A DNA stretch of 64,000 bases from positions 684,001-748,000 of the forward strand of contig NC_051101.1 in assembly GCF_901709675.1 (NCBI RefSeq), given 5' to 3'. Positions 1 to 24,743 of the stretch are shown here, piece by piece (position 1 is the stretch's first letter; each line of letters opens with the position of its first letter). Origin of the DNA: Syngnathus acus (Eukaryota > Chordata > Actinopteri > Syngnathiformes > Syngnathidae). The position numbers and the translations under genes are program-made. Below the pieces are notes generated by a model that searched no databases, was not told the origin of the DNA, and was given only the letters and a program-made list of their open reading frames with translations.

Positions 1-177
1 TTTTTGCGATGTGTTTGGCAGCTTACTCAGAGCGTCCTTAATTGTTTTCTGGCTGCTAGTAGCATCAGCCGGCTTTCCCACCTCCTCTGTAGGGTGGAAT
101 CGTGCTGTGTGACTTCTCATATTCGTTGTGTTGCCAAAGTATTTTATTTTAGCGCAACAAATCTTGCATACAACATA

Positions 178-3100
178 TGATGGCGCCGTGGATGGCAGCC
201 ACGGTGAGTCGCTCTCTGTTTCTTTGTCTTATTTTGTGTGTTTTCTGTGTCCTCTGCTGTCCATCCCGGATCACTTTTACCAGAGAAGCGCTGTTAAACA
301 TCGGACAGTCTTCTTCTGGTATTTTCTCTCCTGTTCTCTCTGATTCAGACTGTTTGTCGGAGATTCTAGCCGGAGCGGATCTATAGAAGCTAAGATTTGG
401 TTTATCGCCTCGTCTATTGCTACATCCAACAGCACAGCAGGTATCCGGCATTTTTAAGCTCAAATAGCAGCAGATATAACAAGAAAGCGTGTGTGAGTCG
501 TAGACCGGCACTGAAAGGTTGACCGCCAAGATGGCCGCCAAGCTAATGTGGGTAGCTTGATGACGTCAGCTGCAAAGCCTCTATACAAGCTAGCGCGACG
601 GCGGCGCGGAAAACGAGCCGGAGCACTCGTAAAACTGAGGCAGAGAGGGTTCCGTTCTGCCCTACCGTCAATTCATCTGGCGAATGTCCGCTCCCTGGCG
701 AACAAGATGGACGAACTGCTGCTCCTCACTTCAAGGAACACGGACTTCAGCAGATCCGCCGCGCTGTGCTTTGTGGAAACGTGGCTCAGCGAACGAACCC
801 CCCACCACGCCGTGGAGCTAGCGGGGTATAGGCTAACTCGTGCAGATCGCAGCGCGGAGCTCTCCGGAAAATCGAAGGGAGGTGGTCTCTGTTTCTACAT
901 TAATGAACGTTGGTGTACTGATGTCACGGTGTTGAAAGAGTTTTGCAGCCCTCTCCTAGAAACACTTTTCATAAACTGCCGGCCGTTCTATTCACCACGG
1001 GAGTTCTCCTCAATCGTCATGGCGGCTGTTTACCTTCCACCACACGCACGTGCGAGTGAAGCCACGCAGATGCTGGCTGACCAGGTAACAGACATGGAGA
1101 AACTTCTACCAAATTCACTAATCATTGTTCTGGGTGATCTTAACAGGGCGAACCTCGCACACGAACTCCCCAGATACAGACAGCACGTAACGTGTCCCAC
1201 CAGAGGGGCACAGACTCTGGACCACTGCTACACCGTGATCAAGGATGCATACCACTCTGCGGCTCGTGCAGCTTTAGGACTCTCGGACCACTGTCTAGTT
1301 CATCTGATCCCGGCCTACAGGCAGAAACTAAAAACTTCTAAGCCTGTGGTGAGGACTGTGAGGAAGTGGACAGTGGAGTCAAGGCAGGACCTCCAAGCCT
1401 GCTTTGACTGCACCGATTAGGGAGTTTTCGAGGCTGCAACTTCAGACTTTCATGAACTCACTGACACTGTCACATCATACATCAGTTTTTGTGAGGATCT
1501 GTGTGTGCAGACTAAGACCTTCTGCACGTACAACAACGACAAACCTTACACCGAACCTCAGGAGGCTGCGCAAAGTCAAGGAGGAGCCCTACAGGAGCGG
1601 CGACCGCGACCTGTTCAAGCAGACCAGAAACACACTGAACCGAGAGGTCAGGAAAGCCAGGAGGTGTTACGGGGAGAACCTGAAGAGACACCTCTCTGCC
1701 AATCCTGATCCCTCAACAGTGTGGAAAGGTCTGCAGAGCATCACGGGGTACAAGAAACGAACCCCCCGTCCTGTGGAGAGCCCAAGGCTTGCTAACCAGT
1801 GGCCAAGAAGCCCGCCATCACAGGTTTGAATGACTACAGACCTGTCGCACTGACATCTGTGGCCATGAAACCTTTCGAGAGGTTAGTGCTGAACCACCTG
1901 AAGGATGTCACGGGCCCCCTGCTTGACCCCCTCCAGTTTGCCTACCGGGCAAACAGGTCAGTGGATGATGCGGTCAACATGGGACTGCACTACATCCTGC
2001 ACCACCTGGACACCCCAGGAACGTACGCCAGGATCCTGTTCGTGGACTTCAGCTCGGCGTTCAACACCATCGCTCCTGACATCCTCCAACAGAAGCTCAT
2101 CCAGCTTGCGGTGCCTGCCTCCACCTGTCAGTGGATCACCAGCTTCCTGACCAACAGGAGACAGCGTGTGAGGCTGGGGGGCATCACATCTGACACCCGG
2201 ACCACCAATACTGGAGCCCCTCAGGGGTGCGTCCTCTCCCCACTGCTCTTCTCTCTCTACACCAATGATTTCTCCTCAGGTGACTCTCCTGTGAAGCTCC
2301 TGAAGTATGCAGACGACACCACTCTCATCGGACTGATCCAGGACGGTGATGAGACTGCGTACAGACAAGAGGTGGAGCGGCTGGTCCACTGGTGCAGCCA
2401 AAACCACCTGGAGCTGAACCCGCTCAAGACCGTGGAGATGACAGTGGACTTCAGGCGAGACCCTTCACCGCTTTTACCCCTCACTATCTGCAGTAATACT
2501 ATTCTCTCCACAGACACCTTCAAGTTCCTGGGAACCACAATCTCTCAGGACCTGAAATGGACCGGCCACATAGACTCTGTCCGGAAGAAGGCCCAGCAGA
2601 GGCTGTACTTCCTGAGACAGCTCAAGAAGTTCAACCTGCCGCGAGAGCTTCTGAAGACCTTCTACACTGCCATCATCCAGTCTGTCCTCTGCACCTCCAT
2701 CTCTGTCTGGTTTGGATCAGCCTCCAAACAAGACAAGCACAGACTGCAACGGACAATCAGGACTGCAGAAAAGATCATTGGAATCAACCTCCCATCTATC
2801 CAAGACTTGTACCTGTCCAGGACCAGGAAACGTGCAACGAACATCTCTACAGACCCTTCTCACCCAGGTTGCAGTCTGTTTGAACTACTCCCCTCCGGAC
2901 GGCGTTATAGAGCTCGGTATGCCAAAACCAGCAGACACAGAGACAGCTTCTTCCCCCAGGGTGTTGCTCTGATGAACTCACACCACTCTTAGAGTCTCAG
3001 AGTCATTACTGTGCAATAACATCCTGCTCTTCACACCTTTTTTGAATTTGTCTACACTGTTTTTGCCATTTTTCACATGTCCTGAGTGTTGTTAGTCACC

Positions 3101-3198
3101 TAAATGTTGAACAGAGGGTGTTTTACCGAAGTCAAATTACTTGTTTGGCACGCTCAAACATGGCGAATAAAAAACTCTTGAATCTCTTGAATCTTGAA
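178..3198 (+). mobile_element. L2-like LINE (jockey/CR1-L2 group), defective
   Basis: Non-LTR retrotransposon flanked by TACAACATA/TACAACGTA duplications (169-177, 3199-3207). A 370-bp 5' leader precedes an apurinic endonuclease region (about 548-1420, motif VLGDLNRANL), a connector, and a reverse transcriptase (1799-2992) with FAYRANRSVDDA, GAPQGCVLSPLLF and the catalytic KYADDT, ending in a KRATNISTDPSHP / ELLPSGRRYRA tail. It is broken in three places: an in-frame TAG at about 1418 after the endonuclease, a frameshift near 1545, and an apparent internal loss near 1790-1800, where the connector meets the RT N-terminus without the segment expected in relatives. The 3' end carries TTGAATC-type repeats (3176-3198), a usual L2 tail. 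Assignment to L2 rather than a neighbouring clade is by recognition only. Confidence 0.88.
380..451 (-). other. THAP-type zinc-finger N-terminus antisense to the LINE leader
   Basis: Reading the minus strand from the ATG at 449-451 gives MPDTCCAVGCSNRRGDKPNL and then SFYR. This is the classic start of a THAP DNA-binding domain: Met-Pro start, a C-x4-C zinc pair, the N-R pair and the S-F-Y turn. The following residues do not look like the rest of a THAP domain, so only the first roughly 24 residues are convincing. The segment lies in the 5' leader of the L2-like LINE, opposite to its coding sense. It may be a captured exon of a THAP gene or P-like transposon; chance similarity is not excluded. 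Confidence 0.5.
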
Positions 3199-3563
3199 TA
3201 CAACGTAGCTTTTGTCCAATTCATTTCCTCCGTCAACATTGTAGAATCCAAAATGATTCCACACGTCTGCTTTTAAATTTTTAGGAGCAGGTCGTATCTC
3301 TCGGCGAAGTGGGTTGAATATCTCAAGCTCAGCCATGTTTGTTTTTTTTTTTCTGGAGGAGTGTACTGCGGAAGTGTGCTGAGTGTGCCACTGTGCTCTC
3401 GGTCCGTTCCGCATAGCGTCTCGGAGAATGCGCTTACTTCATTTTAGTTCCGCTTTACTTGGCATATTTAAATAATCAGAATTTGGATGTTTGCGAATCG
3501 TTCTCGATTCTTCCACCGCCAAATCACAATTAATCTAAGAATCGGAAATTCCCCCCACCTCTA

Positions 3564-4194
3564 GTAAGCATCATATAAAGCAGCGTACCAAATTGCTCAG
3601 TGCAAGAAAAAAAAACACCATTGCAAAAGAGCTGATACTACCTGCAGCCGTGGATAAGGTCTCTGTCATGCTGCCTCATTTTGAGCACAAATTGTTTTAT
3701 TCATTATTGTTTTGTAGGTTAAAATGTTTTATATATTGTGCTCCTGAGTTAATGTTGCTTATTACTTTGAATTGAATATTATTTATTGCTGTTATTTAAT
3801 TTAATATTATGGATGCTTATTATTTTATTGTATTTTTTCCATCATAAAATGGCAGTTGGTCAAGAATGTTTATAGTTTAAATAATTATAATTTATTTTTA
3901 ATTTCAGGCAAAGTGATGCACATTGAATCTGTTCTGTTACAGACTAAAAAACAATGTTATTAATAGTTATTCTTTATTGTAAGTTGATCTTTCTTTTTTA
4001 TTTACATTCTGTTTTCTTTAATGTTAATAACATGGGGGGGCGCGAAATGTTTTCTTCTCCCTAAGAGGGGCATCACAGAAAATTATTGAGAAGTACTGGT
4101 ATACACAGACTCACACGCACACACCAGAGAATCAGAAAGTTTGCTATATGACGTTATGATGTGATACAGTTAGTTTCCTGTGAGCAAGTTAGAA
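3564..4194. other. Intergenic AT-rich stretch
   Basis: No coding exon, RNA gene or repeat boundary recognised. It is AT-rich from about 3700 to 4020 and contains the left target duplication AGTTAGAA (4187-4194) of the next element. Confidence 0.5.
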
Positions 4195-4977
4195 CAGTGT
4201 TTCCCAACCAGTGTGCCAGATGTTCAGCTGTGCCATGGGAAATTGTCCAACATTAATTACGGAGCGCATTGTAAACAGGATCGCCAAACCACTGGTCAGT
4301 TAGCACAAGGCCTGGTCAGCCACTTGCTAATCGTGCATGCGGGGCAAATCGGAGAATCTTGAGATTTCATGTTGTGGCATCGGCACATACTGAGTTTATG
4401 TGTGTTGCTGTGTGCTTTTACTAACAGTGACACTATGATGGCTGTGGTGCGTTTTTGGTCCGATGGAAATCAAGAGCATGGAGTTCAATGGAAGAACCTG
4501 GATTGTTCATTTTTCACCAACATAAAATACACAGTCAAGTCGAGACACCTCGACTGTGATAGCCACTCAGCCGCTGTCAGAACAGCAGAGCGTCTTTAAA
4601 AGTGACTTTGTTCTTAATGTCGCAATATTTATAGAGCTAGTCTAAAACAGTAAACAAAGTCATATTGATTCTTTTGGATTTTGATCACAATCACTTTCAA
4701 TAGTTTATTCCTTACACTGTGTAAAACCTTTTTTCAAAAACTGTCACTTTTATTTACAAAAGAAATACAATTTAAAGAATATTTAGTATTTATTTTTATT
4801 CAATTATTCGACTCTCCATACATATTTAGGAATAGAACTTTACGTCTTTTGTTGTAATATAACTGATTTTAATATAGAAGCTGGTGTAACACTTAACAGA
4901 TTTTTGTTGGTGGTGTGCCTCGAGATTTTTTCCAATGAAAAGGTGTGCCGTGAATGAAAAAAGGTTGGGACACACTG
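4195..4977. mobile_element. hAT MITE, family A (CAGTGTTTCCCAACC ends)
   Basis: A 783-bp element starting CAGTGTTTCCCAACC. Its other end is the inverted form, GGTTGGGACACACTG, with small differences. It is bounded by perfect 8-bp duplications AGTTAGAA at 4187-4194 and 4978-4985, the size made by hAT transposases. No transposase frame is visible, so it is non-autonomous. A second, partly deleted copy lies at 20716-21215 in the opposite orientation. It sits about 200 bp downstream of the npr1 stop codon. Confidence 0.85.
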
Positions 4978-5176
4978 AGTTAGAACACAATGTCACGTCT
5001 ACATTCAACAAAATGAAGCAATTGCTTTTGGTTCAGGTCAATGCTGAAGCCGTAAGAGAGCGGCCTTCTTCCGTGTGTTGCCTTTTTTTAGTCAGGTCCT
5101 ACTCGCATGGCCTCTTAGCTTCCCCGCCCAGCCCGGCTGAGGCGCGGCCCCACCCTTCGGCTCACTTGCCACCCGC

Positions 5177-18415
<13,239 letters not shown>

Positions 18416-19349
18416 CTGAGAACACCACACGGCCTCTTAAAATGCCGTGTGACAAAAAACATCTCCTAAAGCCAGAAATAGCTCCCAAAATATCTCAGGA
18501 ATGTCTCTAAAATGTTCCCTCCCTAAAAGTCTCTACTCAAAGCCCATCGAGAGCTCCCTAAGTTTCGGAAAACGTCTCCAAATTGCCTCTCACGGCTGCC
18601 TGAAAGTGCTTTAGGGAGAAGCCCCAATATTTGGGTGGAGACATTTTGGAGACCGGGTCACACACCCCTTTAGAACACCTATGGAGAACCGACTTCGAAG
18701 TCCACCCTAACCTGATATTTCAGCCGCGTTTCCTAAAACGTCCTCAATCACAAATGGTGTCTCGTGAAAGTGAACAAAGATATATTTTCATCCTACGTGC
18801 AGCCACGCAAACCTCACAGTGGAAGGCTGGGTCACACAAAGCATTGCAAGCAGTGTTTCCCAACTTTCTCACAAGATGTTGCTACACAAGCCACCCAGAC
18901 CTTGACATGGGGAATTTGGGTCCGTAAAGTCGAACTCATGAGCAGCAGGTGCTCCCACTCGACTGTCTTTGGCGCGCTTTAGACTTTCTGGACCTGGGTC
19001 GCCCATCTCTGCTTCCAAACAAACCTCAGAAAATGTTTCAACATGCACATAGCTCACAAATGTCTCCGAAAAGTATCGCCACAAAATTCCTTCACGACTC
19101 ACCGCCTCAAAACATCCTGGCACAAATCTTGCTGACAGACACTCAGAACGTCACAGGCGGGTAGCACAAATGTCAAGGGAGCCATCCCAAAGGTTAATGA
19201 GCGACCGGCTTAATGAATGAGTTCACTTTTGTTTATGAGAGCCATTCGCTCACTGATGTCATGCAAAAAGGTCAACTCATTCTCACCATCAAATTTGGGT
19301 CCTATCTCGCCGCATGGCTCGTATGAAAATTCCCATTATGTATTGCTAG
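18416..19349. other. Upstream flank of npr1, nothing recognised
   Basis: Contains the splice-acceptor-like GTTCTCAG just upstream (gene sense) of the first npr1 coding exon. The rest shows no supported exon; it has loosely repeated CTCCTAAA/CTCCAAA phrases between 18460 and 18760. ATTGCTAG at 19342-19349 is the target duplication of the next element. Confidence 0.4.
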
Positions 19350-20115
19350 TAGGGGTGTAACGATTCATCGATACACATCGATTAATCGATATAATGCTCT
19401 ACGATTTATTGGCATCGATGCTAAACGTAAACATCGATTTATATCGCCGTGTTTGACCTCGGACATTAGACGCGACTTTATTTTGAAATCCAGTTCATTG
19501 TTGCTTGCTTCCTCTTTCCGGGAGCAGTACGCGGCGTGTTGTGTTGTGAGCAGAGCAGGCACGTGAAAGGGGAGCCGACAACTACGCGGCTCCTGGGCTG
19601 GTGCTATGGCTAGTGTCCAAGAAGACGAGGAAATTCGCTCCCCTTTGGGCTTCAAGTCATTCGTTTGGAAGCACTTTGGATTCCAAAGAAAAGATGGCTC
19701 AACGGACAATTAAAATTATTGTAAATAAATAGTTCAGTAATGCACTTTAAAGTTAATGGTATTACAAAAAAAGAAAGAATATTCATTTTTCTTTACTTAT
19801 ATGAGAAAAAATATAGGAATTTGATAAAGTTCAGTGTTAAAATAAGCACTTTGTATACTACGATACTCTTGTAATTTCCTAAATAAAGAGTTTGCAGTAC
19901 CTTGTTGATTTTGCGCATGAATTGTTATAAATCAGGATATTGTTCTCTATTTTTTATTTAAAAAAATAAAATAAAAATATCGATCGTGGAGCACTATATC
20001 GTGATGTAGCGTGAATGAATCACAGCAGGCTTTAAGATATCGGCAAATATCGTATCGTGTTACTTTGTATCGATATGATATCGTATCGTAACAAAACCCG
20101 CGATTTACACCCCTA
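19350..20115 (+). mobile_element. hAT MITE, family B (TAGGGGTGTAA ends), complete
   Basis: A 766-bp element with ends TAGGGGTGTAACG / GATTTACACCCCTA and perfect 8-bp duplications ATTGCTAG (19342-19349, 20116-20123). Near 19605-19715 a short frame starts MASVQEDEEIRSPLGFKSF and continues VWKHFGF, which matches the start of a BED-finger hAT transposase and then stops. The family is therefore probably an internal-deletion derivative of an autonomous hAT. The subterminal region is rich in ATCGAT repeats. Other copies: 43395-44821 (two, nested), 49396-50164, and a fragment at 56460-56559. Confidence 0.9.
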
Positions 20116-20556
20116 ATTGCTAGCATGATGCACTCTATCGAGATCATTAGTCCATGTGACTGATGCTGTCTTTTGCAAACATCTCGCATTGGTCAGAAAC
20201 CTCCCATCCCCAAAACACAAACAAATGGCATCTTGTGGAGTCACACATAAACGTCACCACATTTGGACATGGGAGGTTGCTGCCCAACCTCGGCGATACT
20301 TTGTTTAGTACCGGTGTTACAGGTTAACTTGCTCCCATGTTATCTTGCTCCCCGTCTCCAGTTGCGCTCGTTAAGGTAAAGAGAGTTGCGCAATCTTGTG
20401 TTTCGTGACTGCAGATTCGTCACAAGCGATATGGAACTTGCCTGACTGCAAAACTGTTCAAATTCTCAATAAAAACGTTGAAAGAGACGTCTAGTTTACA
20501 GTTCCGACTGGCTGTAAGAAATAGCAAACATAAAAAAATAAATAAGAGGATCAGTC

Positions 20557-20640
20557 ATGAGCGGGATTTGAACCCGTGACGCAAAGTAATAAAGAATGGC
20601 TCACTGGCCATCCATCGGCTTTACCGCTATGCTATCTACA
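20557..20640 (-). other. tRNA-like sequence (probable pseudogene or SINE head)
   Basis: On the minus strand a box-A-like TAGCATAGCGGTAAAGC is followed about 50 bases later by box-B-like GGGTTCAAATCCCG. The spacing and T-arm are tRNA-like, but I could not draw a clean acceptor stem or assign an anticodon. Confidence 0.35.
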
Positions 20641-20715
20641 ATCTTTCCGAATTATTTTGAATATAGCCAAAACCAAATTACCCAGCGAGGGTACGAGTTC
20701 ATCTGATGCCTAGTG

Positions 20716-21215
20716 CAGTGTTTCCCAACCTTTTTTCATTCACGGCACACCTTTTCATTGGAAAAAATCTCGAGGCACACCACCAACAAAAATCTGTTAA
20801 GTGTTACACCAGCTTCTATATTAAAATCAGTTATATTACAACAAAAGACGTAAAGTTCTATTCCTATATATGTATGGAGAGTCGACTAATTGAAGAAAAA
20901 TAAATACTAAATATTCTTTAAATTGTATTTCTTTTGTAAATAAAAGTGACAGTTTTTGAAAAAAGGTTTTAGACAGCATAAGGAATAAATTATTGAAAGT
21001 GATTGTGATCAAAATCCAAAAGAATCAATATGACTTTGTTTACTGTTTTAGACTAGCTCTATAAATATTGCGACATTAAGAACAAAGTCACTTTTAAAGA
21101 CGCTCTGCTGTTCTGACAGCGGCTGAGTGGCTATCACAGTCGAGGTGTCTCGACTTGACTGTGTATTTTATGTTGGTGAAAAATGAACAATCCAGGTTCT
21201 CCCATTGAACTACCT
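20716..21215. mobile_element. hAT MITE, family A, truncated inverted copy
   Basis: Starts CAGTGTTTCCCAACC and matches the reverse complement of roughly 4490-4977. It ends without the second terminal repeat near 21215. Confidence 0.8.
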
Positions 21216-21276
21216 GCTCTGAAGGGATAATAGTCCTCTTCTCTTCTTGACTGACAATGAATGTGATAGCTTAATA

Positions 21277-22041
21277 CAGTGGTTCCCAAACTTTTGCAGG
21301 CTGGCGCCCCCTTTGGCTCCCCAGTGAATTCCTAGCGCCCCCCCCCCCCCCCAAGGCACATATGGAAACAAACACCTCTTTCTTGATATTTGGTTTGCTG
21401 CAATTTGAAAAGAGAAAGGTTAAACACAAATGTGTATTTCACAAATAAAACCCAATTTAGTATTTAGTAAACCAATTTATTTTTTAGCAGTTTTAACTGT
21501 TTCAGCAACATAGAATCGTAAATAAACATTCCACCAGTAACCTTCATTGTCTCACACGTAATATTAATGGGATGGATGTGCTTGGTGCAGGGACATAAGC
21601 TTCTCAACATCAGGCTGGAACTCACTAAGAAGAAGTCGTAGATCCCCGCGGTCAGTAATTTTCAGTCGGTTTCTTTGCTTGGAAAGAAGTGACCCACGGA
21701 CCGGTACCGGTCCGTGGCCCGGTGGTTGGGGACCACTGCCCTAACCAGCTCAACACAACACAATACGGCGCGTTCTGGCGAGTCCCCAATTTCATGTTGA
21801 CTTGAACTCAAGATGATGTTGACCGCCAGAATGCGGTTTTTATTATAAGATAAAATTCGGAACATTACAAGCTTGAAATTACAAACCTGCTGTCGGATCT
21901 GACTGGGCCAGAGCGGCGTGTTGTGTACAAATCGACTGCCGCCCCCCTACCGCCCCCCTACCGCCCCTTTCTTCCTCACCGCCCCCCCAGATCTTTCCAC
22001 CGCCCCCAGGGGGGCGGTACCGCCCACTTTGGGAACCACTG
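21277..22041. mobile_element. hAT MITE, family C (CAGTGGTTCCCAAAC ends)
   Basis: A 765-bp element with ends CAGTGGTTCCCAAACTTTT / TTTGGGAACCACTG and perfect 8-bp duplications GCTTAATA (21269-21276, 22042-22049). Inside, 21689-21740 is an end fragment of family D (GGACCGGTACCGGTCC palindrome and GGTTGGGGACCACTG), showing nesting or chimerism. No coding frame is recognised. Confidence 0.85.
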
Positions 22042-22938
22042 GCTTAATACAATCAGCAAATAACAAAATGCGTATTACAGGTAATATTTTATTTCACAAC
22101 ACTTTGCCTTGTTCCTTTCGTCTCTGCTGTTCACTTCAAACACGCTCCATACAAACGCAATGCTCTCGTATCAGACGCTTGCTCGATCACCTGCTCGTTT
22201 GCTGTCACAATGTACCCTACACAAATCCGAAACATTTGTTGCGGCTCCGAGTCACGACGAGGGGCAAGTTTTGGTTTCCAAGGGTGTTATTATTCCTCTT
22301 CAACGTCTCTCCCATACAGAGCCGCCTTTTTCACATGTCCGCACGTCACTTTCCTCTCTTTTCATCTGATCGCGGTGGTGCCTTTATGGGCAGTCGGAGA
22401 AATCAACGCCAACAAAAAAAATACATCCAGCCTAGTTAAGACCATACCAAAGACTATAAAAATGGGACCCATTGCCTCCCTGCGTGTGTGACGATCATTG
22501 GGACTTAAAAAAAAAAAGAAAAAAAAAAAAAAGAAAAAAATAAAAAAAAAATTGGGTGCGTATTATACATGGGTACAGGCTTTTTTCCAGCATCAACATG
22601 CCATTGTTAGGGTGCGTATTATACATGGGGGCGTATTATACACGGAAAAAAACGGTAATTGTTAATGTTTTTCAAACTTAATTTGAGTCAGTCAAATTTT
22701 GTCTCTTCAGTCTCTTCGGGGGGATTGACATAATTTTTTATATTTTTGCGTAGGGCCCCCTGGAGGTCTGAACCGGCTCTGACTTTATTACTCAGGTTTT
22801 AAGAGATTAAAATTAGCTTCTAAGTTTGTTTTTCGAGTCATGCCTTTGTTGATAACCATGTGCTACTAAAAAGCAGATGGGCATCATGTCTTTTTTTTTT
22901 TTTTAAATAAACAATAAAAAAAAAAAAAGTGATCTTAC
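22042..22938. other. Intergenic, low-complexity and MITE-like debris
   Basis: A-rich tract at 22508-22551, then GGTGCGTATTATACATGG repeated at about 22555 and 22610 with GCGTATTATACACGG, probably the end of an unclassified DNA transposon. T/A homopolymers at 22893-22928. No exon supported. Confidence 0.4.
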
Positions 22939-23070
22939 CTCAAAGAGTGTGGACGTCTTGCGTCCTCATTTTGTCACTTTTGCTGATTTAAGCACGCAGC
23001 ATGCGGAGCAGCTCAGGCGCTAGCAACAGACTAGCTAAAAGCCGAAACCCGCCGAAGATGACGTCACAGC
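22939..23070 (-). promoter_or_regulatory. Candidate promoter and untranslated first exon
   Basis: A full palindromic cAMP-response element TGACGTCA lies at 23059-23066. About 120 bp downstream on the minus strand is a strong splice donor, TTTGAG|GTAAGATC (exon end 22939). Any ATG in the segment meets a stop within ten codons, so it would be untranslated. The nearest downstream minus-strand gene is npr1, whose first coding exon has an acceptor at 18416-18417. Linking the two is inference. Confidence 0.35.
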
Positions 23071-24480
23071 CACAATAAATTTGATTGAACCGTTCACCCC
23101 AACGCAATCAATGTCCTCCATCAGCCCCAAAAGAACAAAAGAGGAGGGGGGGGGTTATGGGGGAGAAGCGAAATCACTAGAACCCCTCGCTCAAGCACTC
23201 TTGAAATTATTGCTGAGATTGTTGCGAAGCCGTCAAATTGATTCCATGTGTGTCCTCGGCGCATTTGACATCGGGCTGCAGCGAAGAAAAAGCGCAGGCG
23301 CGCTGTCGCTCACACGAACACGCAAAAATAAAGAACAGAAAGGAGAAGCAAGAAAACCAAAGTCCGAGCATGACAGGAACAACCAAACCAAAACGAGTCC
23401 AGATTCCAGGACCAAATGAAAGAATGAATGACGGCGGCGTCCAATCAAGGCAAATTGTCCTCATCTGTCTCCAATTGCCTGCTCGCTCGGTCAACTCTGA
23501 CATGGGACCAGCAGCGCGCGAAGTCGGCAGGCAAAGTGGCAACTGGCAGCGGCGGACCAGAAGCCAGCCAGCAAGGGAGGGACTGCACGGAAGGAGGGGA
23601 GGAGGCTCATGGGAGGAAATGAGCCGCAGCCGCCAGGACAGAAAAAGAAAGAGAAGAGAAGAGAAAAGAAAGGAAAGGCAAAGAAAAGGGAACAAATGAC
23701 AGGAAATGAGATGCTGGGAAAATATACGTTGGTTCGCTATGACGGCAAATACTACACTCATAATGACACGTCATCATTTCAAGCGCAATTCATTCATTCA
23801 TTCATTCATTCATTCATTCAAGATAGTTGTGTCGTATCGTATCGTATGCTGTGTTATTGTATTTCCACCGCATTGTATGATGGGCACGTCACTTACTGTG
23901 TCAGTGCCTGGGCAGACACTGCTTGTCTTGCACTTTGCTGGGCCACAAGCTTGACTTGAGCACAAATTGATTCCCACCTGAGTCAGGGAGTTTGTGTGTG
24001 ACCCACAACAACATGGTTAGGTTTTTTTTAGTAGCGCGTATATGACCTCAACGTTAAAAACCTCTAAAAGAAAAAAATCTTGTTTGCTGATTGTATACGT
24101 TCAATCGTGAATTGACAAGCGCTTTGACCTGTGAAGAAATCCCACCAGTGCTCACGTCTGGTCACACCGCATACATGAGCATGTACCTGCATGTCACGCG
24201 ACACTCCCGTGTGGATACTACAAACGTGATGTGACGCACGTGCCACAAGCTCATCTGTCAGCAAGCATTTGCCGTGCAGCGTCATCCAAGCAGGTCCTCC
24301 CACAAAGCGAAAAGTATGCAAGTGACAAGAATGTCTCATGATGGTGCTTAAGATGATGAAAGTCCTCAACTCACACCGACATAGTGCGAAAGCACTATTT
24401 TGTCTGACTTACTGCATTTTGTACAGCGACTTTGAATGTACTGATAGGCACTTTAAATAAAATGTTATGCCACTAGCTCA
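23070..24480. other. Intergenic, ATTC repeat and unclassified DNA
   Basis: Contains an ATTC tetranucleotide array (about 23788-23820). 24270-24470 recurs at 26353-26508 as a direct duplication (shared GTGCAGCGTCATCCAAGC and CTCATGATGGTGCTTAAG). No exon supported. Confidence 0.45.
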
Positions 24481-24743
24481 GGGGTGTCCAAACGTTTTGC
24501 AAGGAGGGCCATATTTAATAAAGTGAAGGGGCCCAGGGGCCAATAGTTATTTCAGACATTTTTTAACTACAAAGTATTAATGCAAATACACACTGTTATA
24601 AAACAATTTTCATTGTCACAATTGTCTTTATTTTTCAAATGACCAAATAACCAAATATAAGCCACTCAGGCAGATGTGAACAACTCTAAAAACACAAATT
24701 CTGCCTTTCATTCATATTGTAGTGTATTTTTAGGTCTCATGCA

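Larger units (their letters stand above)
1..3563 (-). mobile_element. hAT transposon, BED-finger transposase N-terminus, split by a LINE
   Basis: On the minus strand a transposase N-terminus starts at 3336 (MAELEIFNPLRREIRP) and runs to about 3199. It then resumes at 177 and continues off the left edge. The joined frame has the BED zinc-finger layout of ZBED1-like hAT transposases: VWNHFGF, then a C-x2-C pair (CKIC), then a histidine pair in MRSHTARFH, followed by a KTIKDALSKL segment. The reading frame is the same on both sides of the L2-like LINE at 178-3198, and the 9-bp flanks (169-177, 3199-3207) match at 8 of 9 bases. The right end near 3563 reads TAGAGGTGGGGGGAA outward, a plausible terminal inverted repeat; the left end is outside the window. 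The catalytic DDE part is not visible, so autonomy cannot be judged. Confidence 0.8.

Noticed and set aside
23207-23761. 184-codon minus-strand frame rich in Leu/Phe/Ser
   Set aside because: Composition follows a pyrimidine-rich tract, no domain is recognised, and no splice context supports it.
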